In this document: in pieces, positions 16,615 to 25,478 of the stretch
Position numbering within the stretch: the stretch's first letter is position 1
Layout of the letters: the number at the start of each line of letters is the position of its first letter
From: Streptomyces scabiei 87.22
GTDB taxonomy: Bacteria > Actinomycetota > Actinomycetes > Streptomycetales > Streptomycetaceae
Assembly: GCF_000091305.1 (NCBI RefSeq)
Contig: NC_013929.1
Location: forward strand, 2,914,001-2,978,000
Length of the DNA: 64,000 nt
Direction: 5' to 3'
The notes under the pieces: generated by a model
What the model saw: only the letters and a program-made list of their open reading frames with translations
Told to the model about the DNA's origin: nothing
Databases searched by the model: none
Translations under genes and position numbers: made by a program

Positions 16615-17949
16615 ATGAGCGCACTTCCTCAGGAGCGCCGCGTAGTCACCGCCATCCCCGGACCGAAGTCCCAGGAACTGCAGGCTCGTCGTGTCGCCGC
16701 CGTCGCGGCGGGCGTGGGGTCCGTGCTGCCCGTGTTCACCGCGCGCGCGGGCGGCGGCATCATCGAGGACGTCGACGGCAACCGGCTGATCGACTTCGGT
16801 TCGGGCATCGCCGTCACCAGCGTCGGCGCCAGCGCCGAGGCCGTCGTCCGCCGGGCCACCGCCCAGCTCCAGGACTTCACGCACACCTGTTTCATGGTCA
16901 CCCCGTACGAGGGCTACGTCGCCGTCGCCGAGGCCCTCGCCGAGCTGACCCCGGGCGACCACGCCAAGAAGTCCGCGCTGTTCAACAGCGGCGCCGAGGC
17001 CGTCGAGAACGCGGTGAAGATCGCCCGCTCGTACACCAAGCGGCAGGCCGTGGTCGTGTTCGACCACGGCTACCACGGCCGCACCAACCTCACGATGGCG
17101 CTGACCGCGAAGAACATGCCGTACAAGCACGGCTTCGGCCCGTTCGCGCCCGAGGTGTACCGCGTGCCGGTGGCGTACGGCTACCGCTGGCCGACCGGCC
17201 CGGAGAACGCCGGGCCCGAGGCCGCCGCGCAGGCGATCGACCAGATCGCCAAGCAGGTCGGCGCGGAGAACGTGGCCGCGATCATCATCGAGCCGGTGCT
17301 CGGCGAGGGCGGCTTCATCGAGCCGGCCAAGGGCTTCCTGCCCGCGATCCGGAAGTTCGCCGCCGACCACGGCATCGTCTTCGTCGCCGACGAGATCCAG
17401 TCGGGCTTCTGCCGCACCGGCCAGTGGTTCGCCTGCGAGGACGAGGGCATCGTCCCGGACCTGATCACCACCGCCAAGGGCATCGCCGGCGGTCTCCCGC
17501 TCGCCGCCGTCACCGGCCGCGCGGAGATCATGGACGCGGCGCACGCGGGCGGCCTGGGCGGTACCTACGGCGGCAACCCCGTCGCCTGCGCGGGCGCCCT
17601 CGGCTCGATCGAGACGATGAAGGAGCTGGACCTCAACGCCCGGGCGAAGAGCATCGAGGCGACGATGAAGGCCCGCCTCGGCGCCATGGCCGAGAAGTTC
17701 GACATCATCGGCGACATCCGCGGCCGCGGCGCCATGATCGCCATCGAGCTGGTCAAGGACCGTACGACGAAGGAGCCGAACCCGGAGGCGACCGCCGCGC
17801 TGGCGAAGGCCTGCCACCAGGAGGGCCTGCTCGTCCTGACCTGCGGCACCTACGGCAACGTGCTGCGCTTCCTGCCGCCGCTCGTCATCGGCGAGGACCT
17901 GCTGAACGAGGGCCTCGACATCATCGAGCAGGCGTTCGCCGGCGTCTGA
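16615..17949 (+). CDS. gabT: 4-aminobutyrate (GABA) transaminase
   Basis: A 444-residue class-III, PLP-dependent aminotransferase. It transfers the amino group of GABA to 2-oxoglutarate, giving succinate semialdehyde and glutamate. Visible features are NSGAEAVENAVKIAR (phosphate-binding region), DHGYHGRTNLTM, the PLP-contacting Asp in VADEIQSGF, the Schiff-base Lys288 in TTAKGIAGG and the GGTYGGNPVACA loop. Length and motifs fit bacterial GabT. ATG at 16615 is preceded by CCAGGAG. It is the terminal step of the polyamine route encoded further right. No succinate-semialdehyde dehydrogenase specific to it is adjacent; one of the three aldehyde dehydrogenases in the window could do that job. Confidence 0.93.
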   Translation: MSALPQERRVVTAIPGPKSQELQARRVAAVAAGVGSVLPVFTARAGGGIIEDVDGNRLIDFGSGIAVTSVGASAEAVVRRATAQLQDFTHTCFMVTPYEGYVAVAEALAELTPGDHAKKSALFNSGAEAVENAVKIARSYTKRQAVVVFDHGYHGRTNLTMALTAKNMPYKHGFGPFAPEVYRVPVAYGYRWPTGPENAGPEAAAQAIDQIAKQVGAENVAAIIIEPVLGEGGFIEPAKGFLPAIRKFAADHGIVFVADEIQSGFCRTGQWFACEDEGIVPDLITTAKGIAGGLPLAAVTGRAEIMDAAHAGGLGGTYGGNPVACAGALGSIETMKELDLNARAKSIEATMKARLGAMAEKFDIIGDIRGRGAMIAIELVKDRTTKEPNPEATAALAKACHQEGLLVLTCGTYGNVLRFLPPLVIGEDLLNEGLDIIEQAFAGV

Positions 17950-17968
17950 CGCACCCCCGCACCGTGCC

Positions 17969-17995
17969 CGGGCGCCCCTGCATGCGGGGCGCCCG
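17969..17995 (+). terminator. Terminator after gabT
   Basis: Ten-base-pair GC stem (CGGGCGCCCC / GGGGCGCCCG) around TGCATGC, 20 bases after the gabT stop. Confidence 0.75.
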
Positions 17996-18182
17996 CATAC
18001 GGAATCCCCCACCCGCCCCCGACGTCCCACGCTCCCCGGAACCGGAATCCGACCAGGGGTCCGATCCGGATTCCGGCCCGCGCGCACAGACGTCGGAGCG
18101 CGTGAAGAAGGTGTGCAAAGTGCATGAGGGGTCGCGATTCCGGCTGTCCCGGCCGCGTTCCCTGCCGTAGGTTCTGATACAG

Positions 18183-19034
18183 ATGAGAGATACACCCCGC
18201 CCACAGGGGACTGTGGGCGACACCGGGTCGGGGCCTCCCCAGCTTCGCCCTGGTCGTGCCCTCGCGCACACACACGGAGCTTCCGGCTCCGGATCTCCTC
18301 ACGGATCGGACGGCCGCCCGCCCCAAACCCCCCGGGGCGAGCGGCACACCGATCCGGACGGCCGTCCTCGAACCACCCCCCCTGTTCGAGGGCGGCCGAC
18401 CATCTTCTCCGGCCCCTTCCGCCGGCCCGCCGCCCTCCTCCTTCTCGGCGCCCCGGCCCTGCTCTTCTCCCTGATCACCTGGCAGATCCTCGCGCACGGC
18501 CCGCTGGCCCGGGCGGACGAACGCCTCAGCGACCTGCTCGTCCACCGGGGAGCGCCCACCCAGTTCCTCGCCGACCTCGGCAACGTCTCGGTCGCCGTCC
18601 CGGTCCTGGCCCTCGTACTGCTGGTCGTCGCGTGGCGCGCGCGGGCCGACGGCCGGCGGTACGCGTGGCGGCCGTCCGCCGCGGCGGCGCTCCTCCTGGC
18701 CGCCGTACCGCTCTGGGTGATCCCGCTGAAGGAACTCATCGCCCGGCCGGGTCCGCCGGTCATGGGACCGGGCACGGGCTTCTACCCCTCCGGCCACACC
18801 GCGACCGCCTCCGTCGCGTACGGCGCCGCCGTCCTGCTCCTGCTGCCCCTGCTGCGCGGCGCCCCCGCGCGCCGCGCGGTCGTGGTCCTCGCGGTCGTGC
18901 TGAACCTCGGGGTCGGCTTCGGTCTCGTGCGTCAGGGATACCACTGGCCGCTCGACGTGGTGGCGAGCTGGTGCGTGTGCGTGCCGCTGCTCTCCTCGCT
19001 GTGGTTCCGGGGGCCCGGAAGTCCTCGCGGGTGA
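18183..19034 (+). CDS. PAP2-family membrane phosphatase
   Basis: A 283-residue (or shorter) membrane protein with the three PAP2 phosphatase motifs: KELIARPGP, PSGHTATAS and a variant third motif RQGYHWPLDV, with catalytic His in motifs 2 and 3. About five membrane segments start near FRRPAALLLLGAPALL. Such enzymes dephosphorylate lipid phosphates such as phosphatidate or undecaprenyl pyrophosphate. The first ~75 residues are disordered, so the start is uncertain. ATG at 18183 has no clear ribosome site, while an in-frame GTG at 18213 has AGGGGA at good spacing. An 8-bp hairpin (18199-18218) overlaps that start. The neighbours do not suggest a pathway. Confidence 0.85.
   Translation: MRDTPRPQGTVGDTGSGPPQLRPGRALAHTHGASGSGSPHGSDGRPPQTPRGERHTDPDGRPRTTPPVRGRPTIFSGPFRRPAALLLLGAPALLFSLITWQILAHGPLARADERLSDLLVHRGAPTQFLADLGNVSVAVPVLALVLLVVAWRARADGRRYAWRPSAAAALLLAAVPLWVIPLKELIARPGPPVMGPGTGFYPSGHTATASVAYGAAVLLLLPLLRGAPARRAVVVLAVVLNLGVGFGLVRQGYHWPLDVVASWCVCVPLLSSLWFRGPGSPRG
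18199..18218 (+). promoter_or_regulatory. Hairpin over the PAP2 gene start
   Basis: Perfect 8-bp stem GCCCACAG / CTGTGGGC with loop GGGA. The stem and loop contain the AGGGGA ribosome site and the GTG at 18213. It could be an operator palindrome or a translation-masking hairpin; function is not established. Confidence 0.4.
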
Positions 19035-19141
19035 CGTCCGCGTCGGCCGCACGGGCGGCCGACGAGAGCGCTGAACGGCCGGGAAGGACCGCCGTCACCC
19101 CACCCGGGCGGCCGGGGGACGGCCGCCGTCGGCTGTGGTCC

Positions 19142-19606
19142 TCAGCTCCCCGGCTGCCGGTCCTCGTCCCTGGCCAGGCTCGCCGCCGCCTCGTGCATCG
19201 CCAGTTCGAGCAGTGCCGGATCGGTGAGGGTGCCGCTGCCGTCCGGCGGGATCAGCCAGCGGACCCCGCCGGTCTGCCGTCCCGGGTACGGCACCACGAT
19301 CCAGGTGCCGCCGCCCGCGCTGCGCACCCCCGTCCCGAGCCACCGCGACGCCGTGCCCGGCGGGACGAAGAAACCCATGCGGTCGTCGCCGAAGTCGGCG
19401 AGCACGGGTCCGGGCCGGTCGATGATGCGGGTGAGGACATCGAGGGTGGGATAGCCGAGCAAGCCCGGCAGGATCAGCACGTCCCAGGCCCTGCCCGCCG
19501 GAAGCAGGGCGACCCCCAGGGGGTTGCGCTCCCACTCCCGGCGGCAGGCCTCGGGATCCGGTGACACGGATGCCAGCCACTCGGCCGCCGTCTTGGCCCC
19601 AGTCAT
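19142..19606 (-). CDS. Conserved small protein of unknown function
   Basis: A 154-residue soluble protein without signal peptide or membrane segment. I recognise the type (small Streptomyces proteins with LLPAGRAWDVLILPG, GPVLADFGDDRMGFFVPPGT and GTWIVVPYPG). The layout loosely resembles the N-terminal fold of bifunctional DNA primase/polymerase proteins found in actinomycetes, but I cannot confirm catalytic residues. ATG at 19606 has GGAAGG about 11 bases upstream. It converges with the PAP2 gene and lies downstream of the amine oxidase gene with a 202-bp gap, so it probably has its own promoter. Confidence 0.8.
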   Translation of the reverse strand: MTGAKTAAEWLASVSPDPEACRREWERNPLGVALLPAGRAWDVLILPGLLGYPTLDVLTRIIDRPGPVLADFGDDRMGFFVPPGTASRWLGTGVRSAGGGTWIVVPYPGRQTGGVRWLIPPDGSGTLTDPALLELAMHEAAASLARDEDRQPGS

Positions 19607-19808
19607 GACAGGGACCTTCCTCTCTCTAGAGCTCCGTCGGACGCGGTTTTCGCGTCAGGAGCACAGACAGAGGTTCCGGCCGGTCATTACGCGGGTTCCG
19701 ACCACTTCTTGGTGGTGAAGGAAGTAGCCCGCCCCAGCGGGGCGTACGCCTGTCGATCACGTGCGCGCCTTCACGCCCCGCCGACCCTCGGACTCCGGTT
19801 CCGGTGTC

Positions 19809-21227
19809 TCAGCTGTCGAAGCCCAGTCCCAGCCGGTCCATGGCCTTCAGCCACAGGTTGCGGCGCCCGGCGTGGGAGTCGGCGCGGGCCAGGGACCACT
19901 TGGTGAGGGCGATACCGGTCCAGGCGAACGGCTCCGGCGGGAACGGCAGCGGCTTCCTGCGGACCATCTCCAGTGCGGTGCGCTCCGTGCGCTCGCCCGC
20001 GAGCAGGTCGAGCATGACGTCCGCGCCGAACCGGGTGGCGCCCACCCCCAGCCCCGTGTAACCGGCCGCGTAGGCGACTCTTCCCTGGTGGGCGGTGCCG
20101 TAGAACGCCGAGAAGCGGGAGCAGGTGTCGATCGCGCCGCCCCAGGCGTGGGTGAACCGCAGGCCCTCCAGCTGGGGGAAGCAGGTGAAGAAGTGCCCGG
20201 CGAGTTTGGCGTACGTCTCCGGCCGGTCGTCGTACTCGGCGCGCACCCGGCCGCCGTAGGGGTACACCGCGTCGTAGCCGCCCCAGAGGATGCGGTTGTC
20301 GGCGCTGAGCCGGAAGTAGTGGAACTGGTTGGCCGAGTCCCCGAGCCCCTGCCGGTTCTTCCAGCCGACCGACGCCAGCTGCTCGGCGGTGAGCGGCTCG
20401 GTCATCAGGGCGTAGTCGTAGACGGGCACGGTGTACGCGCGGACGCGCCGGACCAGGCTGGGGAAGATGTTCGTGCCGAGCGCCACCTGCCGGCTACGGA
20501 CCTGGCCGTAGGGGGTGCGGACGGCCATGCCGGCGCCGTACGCCTTGAGGCCGAGCGCGGGGGTGTGCTCGTAGACACGGACGCCCAGGTTCAGGCACGC
20601 CCGCTTGAGGTTCCAGGCGAGCTTGGCCGGATGCAGCATGGCGACGCCCCGGCGGTCGTGCAGGCCGGCGCGGAACGTCGGTGAGGCGACCTGGTCGCGT
20701 ACGGCGTCGGCGTCCAGGAACTCGATGCCGTCGGCGAGGCCCCGGCCGGCGATCTCGTCGTACCAGTCCCGCAGTTCCCGGGCCTGGTAGGGCTCGGTGG
20801 CGACGTCGATCTCGCCGGTGCGTTCGAAGTCGCAGTCCAGGCCGTGGCGGGCGACCGCCGCCTCGATCTCGTCGAGGTTGCGGGCGCCCAGCTCCTCCAG
20901 TGTGTGGATCTCGTCCGGCCAGCGGGCGAGACCGTTGGCCAGGCCGTGGGTGAGCGAGGCGGCGCAGAAGCCGCCGTTGCGGCCGGAGGCGGCCCAGCCC
21001 ACCTCGCGGCCTTCCAGCAGGACCACGTCCCGCCCCGGGTCGCGCTCCTTGGCGTTCAGCGCGGTCCACAGCCCGCTGTAGCCACCGCCGACGACCAGCA
21101 GGTCGCAGGTCTCGGCGCCGGTGAGCGCGGGCTCGGGGTGGGGTTTGCCCGGGTCTTCGAGCCAGTACGGGACCGGCTGCGCTTCGGAGAGTGACTTCGT
21201 CCAACGGCTCATGGCGCTTGGGGCCAT
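19809..21227 (-). CDS. FAD-dependent amine oxidase (gamma-glutamylputrescine oxidase-like)
   Basis: A 472-residue DAO-superfamily flavoprotein. Residues ~40-65 carry the FAD-binding DLLVVGGGYSGLWTALNAKE, followed by REVGWAASGRNGGF, characteristic of PuuB/OrdL-like oxidoreductases. HAWGGAIDTCSRFSAF and the C-terminal GYTGLGVGATRFGADVMLDL are also family-typical. It would oxidise an amine (gamma-glutamylputrescine or a related polyamine conjugate) to aldehyde plus hydrogen peroxide. It is the last gene of the six-gene pot operon, 35 bases after potC, which directly links uptake to oxidation. ATG at 21227 has TAGGGAG upstream. Assignment to PuuB rather than another amine oxidase is moderate. Confidence 0.88.
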   Translation of the reverse strand: MAPSAMSRWTKSLSEAQPVPYWLEDPGKPHPEPALTGAETCDLLVVGGGYSGLWTALNAKERDPGRDVVLLEGREVGWAASGRNGGFCAASLTHGLANGLARWPDEIHTLEELGARNLDEIEAAVARHGLDCDFERTGEIDVATEPYQARELRDWYDEIAGRGLADGIEFLDADAVRDQVASPTFRAGLHDRRGVAMLHPAKLAWNLKRACLNLGVRVYEHTPALGLKAYGAGMAVRTPYGQVRSRQVALGTNIFPSLVRRVRAYTVPVYDYALMTEPLTAEQLASVGWKNRQGLGDSANQFHYFRLSADNRILWGGYDAVYPYGGRVRAEYDDRPETYAKLAGHFFTCFPQLEGLRFTHAWGGAIDTCSRFSAFYGTAHQGRVAYAAGYTGLGVGATRFGADVMLDLLAGERTERTALEMVRRKPLPFPPEPFAWTGIALTKWSLARADSHAGRRNLWLKAMDRLGLGFDS

Positions 21228-21262
21228 GATTTCAACTCCCTACGGAAGGTGCGCGAAAAGCC

Positions 21263-22063
21263 TTATGCCTTTTGCTTGTTACGGCGGTTGCCGATGACCA
21301 TGGAGGTCAGCACCAGCAGCACGGCGACCAGGAACATGGCCGTACCGATGACGTTGATCTGGACGGGCGTTCCGCGCTGTGCCGAACCCCAGACGAACAT
21401 GGGGAAGGTGACGGTCGAGCCCGCGTTGAAATTGGTGATGATGAAATCGTCGAAGGAGAGCGCGAAGGCGAGCATCGCACCCGCGGCGATTCCGGGGGCC
21501 GCGATCGGCAGGGTGACCCTGATGAAGGTCTGGAAAGGCCCGGCATAGAGGTCCTGGGCGGCCTGCTCCAGGCGCGGGTCCATCGACATCACGCGCGCCT
21601 TGACCGCCGTGACGACGAAGCTCAGGCAGAACATGATGTGCGCGATGAGGACGGTCCAGAAGCCCAGCTGGGCGCCCATGTTGAGGAACAGGGTGAGCAG
21701 CGAGGCCGCCATGACGACCTCGGGCATCGCCATCGGCAGGAAGATCAGCGAGTTCACCGCGCCGCGCGCCCGGAAGCGGTAGCGGACAAGTGCGAAGGCG
21801 ATCATCGTGCCGAGGACGGTCGCGCCGATCGTCGCCCAGAACGCGATCTGCAGGCTGAGGGAGAGCGAGCCGCACATACCGGCGACCCCGCAGGGGTCCT
21901 GCCAGGCGTCCGTGGAGAAATGCTGCCACTCGTAGTTGAAACGGCCCTTCGGTTTGTTGAAGGAGAACACCGTGACGACGACGTTCGGCAGCAGCAGATA
22001 ACCGAGCGTGCACAGTCCCGCCATGACGACGAGATGGCGCTTGAGCCAGTTGACGAAGGCCAT
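21263..22063 (-). CDS. potC: Polyamine ABC transporter permease PotC
   Basis: A 266-residue inner-membrane permease with about six membrane segments. The EAA loop LEQAAQDLYAGPFQTFIRVT and TNFNAGSTVTFPMFVWGSAQ are close to PotC-type spermidine/putrescine permeases. Its ATG follows the potB stop directly (TAAATG), so translation is coupled. It pairs with the 22064-22993 product. Confidence 0.92.
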   Translation of the reverse strand: MAFVNWLKRHLVVMAGLCTLGYLLLPNVVVTVFSFNKPKGRFNYEWQHFSTDAWQDPCGVAGMCGSLSLSLQIAFWATIGATVLGTMIAFALVRYRFRARGAVNSLIFLPMAMPEVVMAASLLTLFLNMGAQLGFWTVLIAHIMFCLSFVVTAVKARVMSMDPRLEQAAQDLYAGPFQTFIRVTLPIAAPGIAAGAMLAFALSFDDFIITNFNAGSTVTFPMFVWGSAQRGTPVQINVIGTAMFLVAVLLVLTSMVIGNRRNKQKA

Positions 22064-22993
22064 TTAAACCAGATCCTCCGTCCCGGACCTGCGGATGTAG
22101 AGCGTGACCATGAAGAGAATCGCGGCCATCAGGATGAAGGAGAGGGCCGCGGCCGTCGGGTAGTCGAGAATGCGCAGGAACTGCGTCTGGATGACGTTTC
22201 CGACCATGCGGGTGTCGGTGGATCCGAGCAGGTCCGCGTTGACGTAGTCACCGGCCGCCGGGATGAAGGTCAGCAGCGTGCCGGAGACCACGCCCGGCAT
22301 CGACAGCGGGAAGGTCACCTTGCGGAAGGTGGTGACCGGCCTGGCGTACAGGTCGCCCGCGGCCTCGTGCAGCCGTCCGTCGATGCGCTCCAGGGAGGTG
22401 TAGAGCGGCAGGATCATGAACGGCAGGAAGTTGTAGGTCAGACCGCAGACCACCGCGAGCGGGGTGGCCAGCACGCGGTCGCCGGCCGTCCAGCCGAGCC
22501 AGTCGGTGACGTCCAGTACGTGCAGGGTGTTGAGTGCGCCGACGACCGGGCCGCCGTCCGCGAGGATCGTCTTCCAGGCGAGCGTGCGGATCAGGAAGCT
22601 GGTGAAGAAGGGCGCGATCACCAGGATCATGATCAGGTTCCGCCAGCGTCCCGCGCGGAACGCGATCAGATACGCCAGGGGATACCCCAGCACCAGGCAG
22701 AGGATCGTCGCGGCACCGGCGTACAGGATCGAGCGCAGGAACTGCGGCCAGTAGTCGGACAGCGCGTCCCAGTAGGTGGCGAAGTGCCAGGTGACCTTGT
22801 AGCCCTCCTCCAGGGAGCCCGTCTGTACGGAGGTGGAGGCCTGGTAGATCATCGGCAGCGCGAAGAAGACGACCAGCCAGAGCATGCCGGGCAGCAGCAG
22901 CCAGTACGGCGTGAGGCGGCCTCTTCTGCGGGGCGGCCTCTTCTCGGGCGCGGTCGGGGTGAGAGGCGGCGGCGCCTCGGTGAGGGTCGCCAT
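22064..22993 (-). CDS. potB: Polyamine ABC transporter permease PotB
   Basis: A 309-residue permease with a charged N-terminus (KRPPRRRGRL) and six membrane segments. The EAA loop LHEAAGDLYARPVTTFRKVT and the DYVNADLLGSTDTRMVGNVI stretch are typical of PotB. Its ATG overlaps the potA stop by one base (TGATG) and its stop abuts potC. Confidence 0.92.
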   Translation of the reverse strand: MATLTEAPPPLTPTAPEKRPPRRRGRLTPYWLLLPGMLWLVVFFALPMIYQASTSVQTGSLEEGYKVTWHFATYWDALSDYWPQFLRSILYAGAATILCLVLGYPLAYLIAFRAGRWRNLIMILVIAPFFTSFLIRTLAWKTILADGGPVVGALNTLHVLDVTDWLGWTAGDRVLATPLAVVCGLTYNFLPFMILPLYTSLERIDGRLHEAAGDLYARPVTTFRKVTFPLSMPGVVSGTLLTFIPAAGDYVNADLLGSTDTRMVGNVIQTQFLRILDYPTAAALSFILMAAILFMVTLYIRRSGTEDLV

Positions 22994-24177
22994 CAGGCCG
23001 TCGCCTCTTCCTGGATTCCGGCGGAGCCCGTCGTCCCGGCAAGCAGGGACTGGGCCGCGTCCAGGCCGAAGGTGTGCGCCGGGTTCCAGTGCAGGACGAC
23101 CTCGGCGCCGGGCACCAGCCGGTCGTCGCGGTCGATGTTCTGGGCGTAGACCTCGAACTCGGGGCAGACGGGGCTGTCGATGACGTACTGCGTGGAGACG
23201 CCGATGAAGGAGGAGTCGGCGATCCTCCCGGTGATCCGGTTGCGGCCCACGGGGATCTCGCCCGCCTCGTCGGCGTGGGTGAGGGAGATCTTCTCGGGGC
23301 GGACGCCGACCAGCACCCGGCCGCCGGTCGCGGACGGTCCGGAGTACCGCGCCTCGGGCAGCACCAGTTTGCCGCCACCCGCCTTCAGCACGATCTCGCC
23401 GCCGCTGCGGGAGTCGACCTCGGCCTCGATGAGGTTGGAGGTGCCGAGGAAGTTGGCGACGAAGGTGGTCTGCGGGTTCTCGTACAGGTCGGTCGGCGAG
23501 CCGAGCTGTTCGACCCTGCCGCCGTTCATCACGGCGACCGTGTCGGCCATGGTCATGGCCTCCTCCTGGTCGTGCGTGACGTGCACGAAGGTGATGCCGA
23601 CCTCGGTCTGGATGCGCTTGAGCTCCAGCTGCATCTGGCGGCGCAGCTTGAGGTCGAGGGCGCCGAGCGGCTCGTCCAGGAGCAGCACCTTGGGCGTGTT
23701 GATCAGCGCCCGGGCAACGGCGACGCGCTGCTGCTGGCCGCCGGAGAGCTGGTGCGGCTTCTTGCGGGCCTGCTCCCCCAGCTGGACGAGCTCCAGCATG
23801 TCCTCGACCTGCTTCTTCACCGACTTTATGCCGCGCCGGCGCAGTCCGAAGGCGACGTTCTCGAAGATGTCGAGGTGCGGGAAGAGGGCGTAGGACTGGA
23901 AGACGGTGTTCACCGGCCGCTTGTAGGGCGGCAGCCGGGTGACCTCCTGGTCGCCCAGGTGCACGGTGCCCGTGGTGGGCTCCTCCAGGCCGGCGATCAT
24001 GCGCAGGGTGGTGGTCTTGCCGCAGCCGGAGGCGCCGAGCAGGGCGAAGAAGGAGCCCTGGGGCACGGTCAGGTCCAGCGGGTGCACGGCGGTGAAGCCG
24101 TTGTCGTAGGTCTTGCCGATGCCGGAGAGGCGTACGTCCCCGCTGTGGTCGGTGGTCTTGTTCGTCACGGTGATCAC
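22993..24177 (-). CDS. potA: Polyamine ABC transporter ATPase PotA
   Basis: A 394-residue ATPase of the Pot importer. Walker A is GASGCGKTT (48-56), Q-loop TVFQSYALFPH, signature LSGGQQQRVAVARAL, Walker B VLLLDEPLGALD and H-loop VTHDQ. A C-terminal TOBE regulatory domain starts near 285 (VLVGVRPEKISL). The start codon is GTG, overlapping the potD stop by four bases (GTGA). It energises the PotBC channel. Confidence 0.94.
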   Translation of the reverse strand: MITVTNKTTDHSGDVRLSGIGKTYDNGFTAVHPLDLTVPQGSFFALLGASGCGKTTTLRMIAGLEEPTTGTVHLGDQEVTRLPPYKRPVNTVFQSYALFPHLDIFENVAFGLRRRGIKSVKKQVEDMLELVQLGEQARKKPHQLSGGQQQRVAVARALINTPKVLLLDEPLGALDLKLRRQMQLELKRIQTEVGITFVHVTHDQEEAMTMADTVAVMNGGRVEQLGSPTDLYENPQTTFVANFLGTSNLIEAEVDSRSGGEIVLKAGGGKLVLPEARYSGPSATGGRVLVGVRPEKISLTHADEAGEIPVGRNRITGRIADSSFIGVSTQYVIDSPVCPEFEVYAQNIDRDDRLVPGAEVVLHWNPAHTFGLDAAQSLLAGTTGSAGIQEEATA

Positions 24178-25421
24178 GCCCCCGTCAGCTTTGCGAACTT
24201 CTCTTCAAATGCCGTCTCTTCCTTCGAGCTCAGCGAGCGGAAGGCGTGGGACTTCGCGGCCATGGCCTTGTCGGGGATGATCAGCGGGTTGTTCGCCGCG
24301 TCCGGGTCCAGCTTCTCCAGCTCGGCCTTCACCCCGTCGACGGGCGACACGTAGTTGATGTACGCGGCGAGCTCGGCGGCCGGCTCGGGCTGGTAGTAGA
24401 AGTCGATCAAGCGCTCGGCGTTCGTCTTGTGACGGGCCTTGTTGGGGATGAGCATGTTGTCGGTCGACGTCATGTATCCGCTCTCGGGGATGACGAAGTC
24501 GATGTCCGGGCTGTCCGCCTTCAGCTGGACCACGTCACCGGCCCAGGCGACACAGGCCGCGAAGTCGCCGCTGGTCAGGTCGGAGGTGTAGTCGTTGCCC
24601 GTGAAGCGGCGGATCTGTCCCTTGTCGACAGCCTTCTGGAGCCGCGCGATCGCCGCGTCGTAGTCGTCGGCGGTGAAGTTCGCCGGGTCCTTGCCCATGT
24701 CGAGCAGGGTCATGCCGACGCTGTCGCGCATCTCCGACAGGAAGCCGACCCGGCCCTTGAGCCTGTCGTTGTCGAGCAGGTCGGAGATCGACTTCACCTC
24801 CTGGCCGTCGAGGGCCTTCTTGTTGTAGGCGATGACGGTCGAGATGCCCTGCCAGACATAGGAGTGGGCCCGCCCCGGGTCCCAGTCCGGGTCGCGGAAC
24901 TGCGCGGAGAGGTTGGCGTAGGCGTGCGGCAGGTTGGAGGCGTCCAGTTTCTGGACCCATCCGAGGCGGATGAGCCGGGCGGCCAGCCAGTCGGTGAGGA
25001 CGATGATGTCCCGCCCGGTGTCCTGGCCCGCCGCCAGCTGCGGCTTGATCTTGCCGAAGAACTCGACGTTGTCGTTGATGTCCTCGGTGTACTTGACCGA
25101 GATACCGGTCTGCTTCTTGAACTGGTCGAGCGTGGGGTGGCGCTTCTCGCTGTCGTCCACGTCGATGTACTCGGTCCAGTTGGAGAAGTTGACGGTCTTC
25201 TCCTTCGCCGAGTGGTCCTCCGCGGAGACCCCGCCCTGGTTGCCGCCGGCCGCGGGGATACCGCAGGCGCTCAGCGCTCCGAGGCCGCCGACCGCGAGCG
25301 CGCCGCCCGCGGAGGCACGCAGCAGGGACCGCCGGGTCATGGCGGCCCGGCCGCTTCGGAAGCTGCGCCTGATGGCGGCCACCTGGGCCGGCGAGAGGCG
25401 GTCGGGCTCGTACTGCTCCAT
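24174..25421 (-). CDS. potD: Polyamine-binding lipoprotein PotD
   Basis: A 415-residue spermidine/putrescine-binding protein. The N-terminal tail is followed by a twin-arginine signal (TRRSLLRAS) and a lipobox LSAC, so it is exported folded and lipid-anchored, unlike the periplasmic E. coli PotD. Mature-domain features include NFSNWTEYIDVDDSEK, DIIVLTDWLAARLI and VAWAGDVVQL, typical of PotD/PotF. ATG at 25421 follows AAAGGG; an internal ATG just before TRRSLL would still keep the signal. It lies 57 bases after the aminobutyraldehyde dehydrogenase stop. Preference between putrescine and spermidine cannot be told from sequence. Confidence 0.92.
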   Translation of the reverse strand: MEQYEPDRLSPAQVAAIRRSFRSGRAAMTRRSLLRASAGGALAVGGLGALSACGIPAAGGNQGGVSAEDHSAKEKTVNFSNWTEYIDVDDSEKRHPTLDQFKKQTGISVKYTEDINDNVEFFGKIKPQLAAGQDTGRDIIVLTDWLAARLIRLGWVQKLDASNLPHAYANLSAQFRDPDWDPGRAHSYVWQGISTVIAYNKKALDGQEVKSISDLLDNDRLKGRVGFLSEMRDSVGMTLLDMGKDPANFTADDYDAAIARLQKAVDKGQIRRFTGNDYTSDLTSGDFAACVAWAGDVVQLKADSPDIDFVIPESGYMTSTDNMLIPNKARHKTNAERLIDFYYQPEPAAELAAYINYVSPVDGVKAELEKLDPDAANNPLIIPDKAMAAKSHAFRSLSSKEETAFEEKFAKLTGA

Positions 25422-25478
25422 GCGCTGATGCCCTTTCGGGAAGGTGGGGCGGCCGCGGGTCGGGCGGCCTGAGATCGG

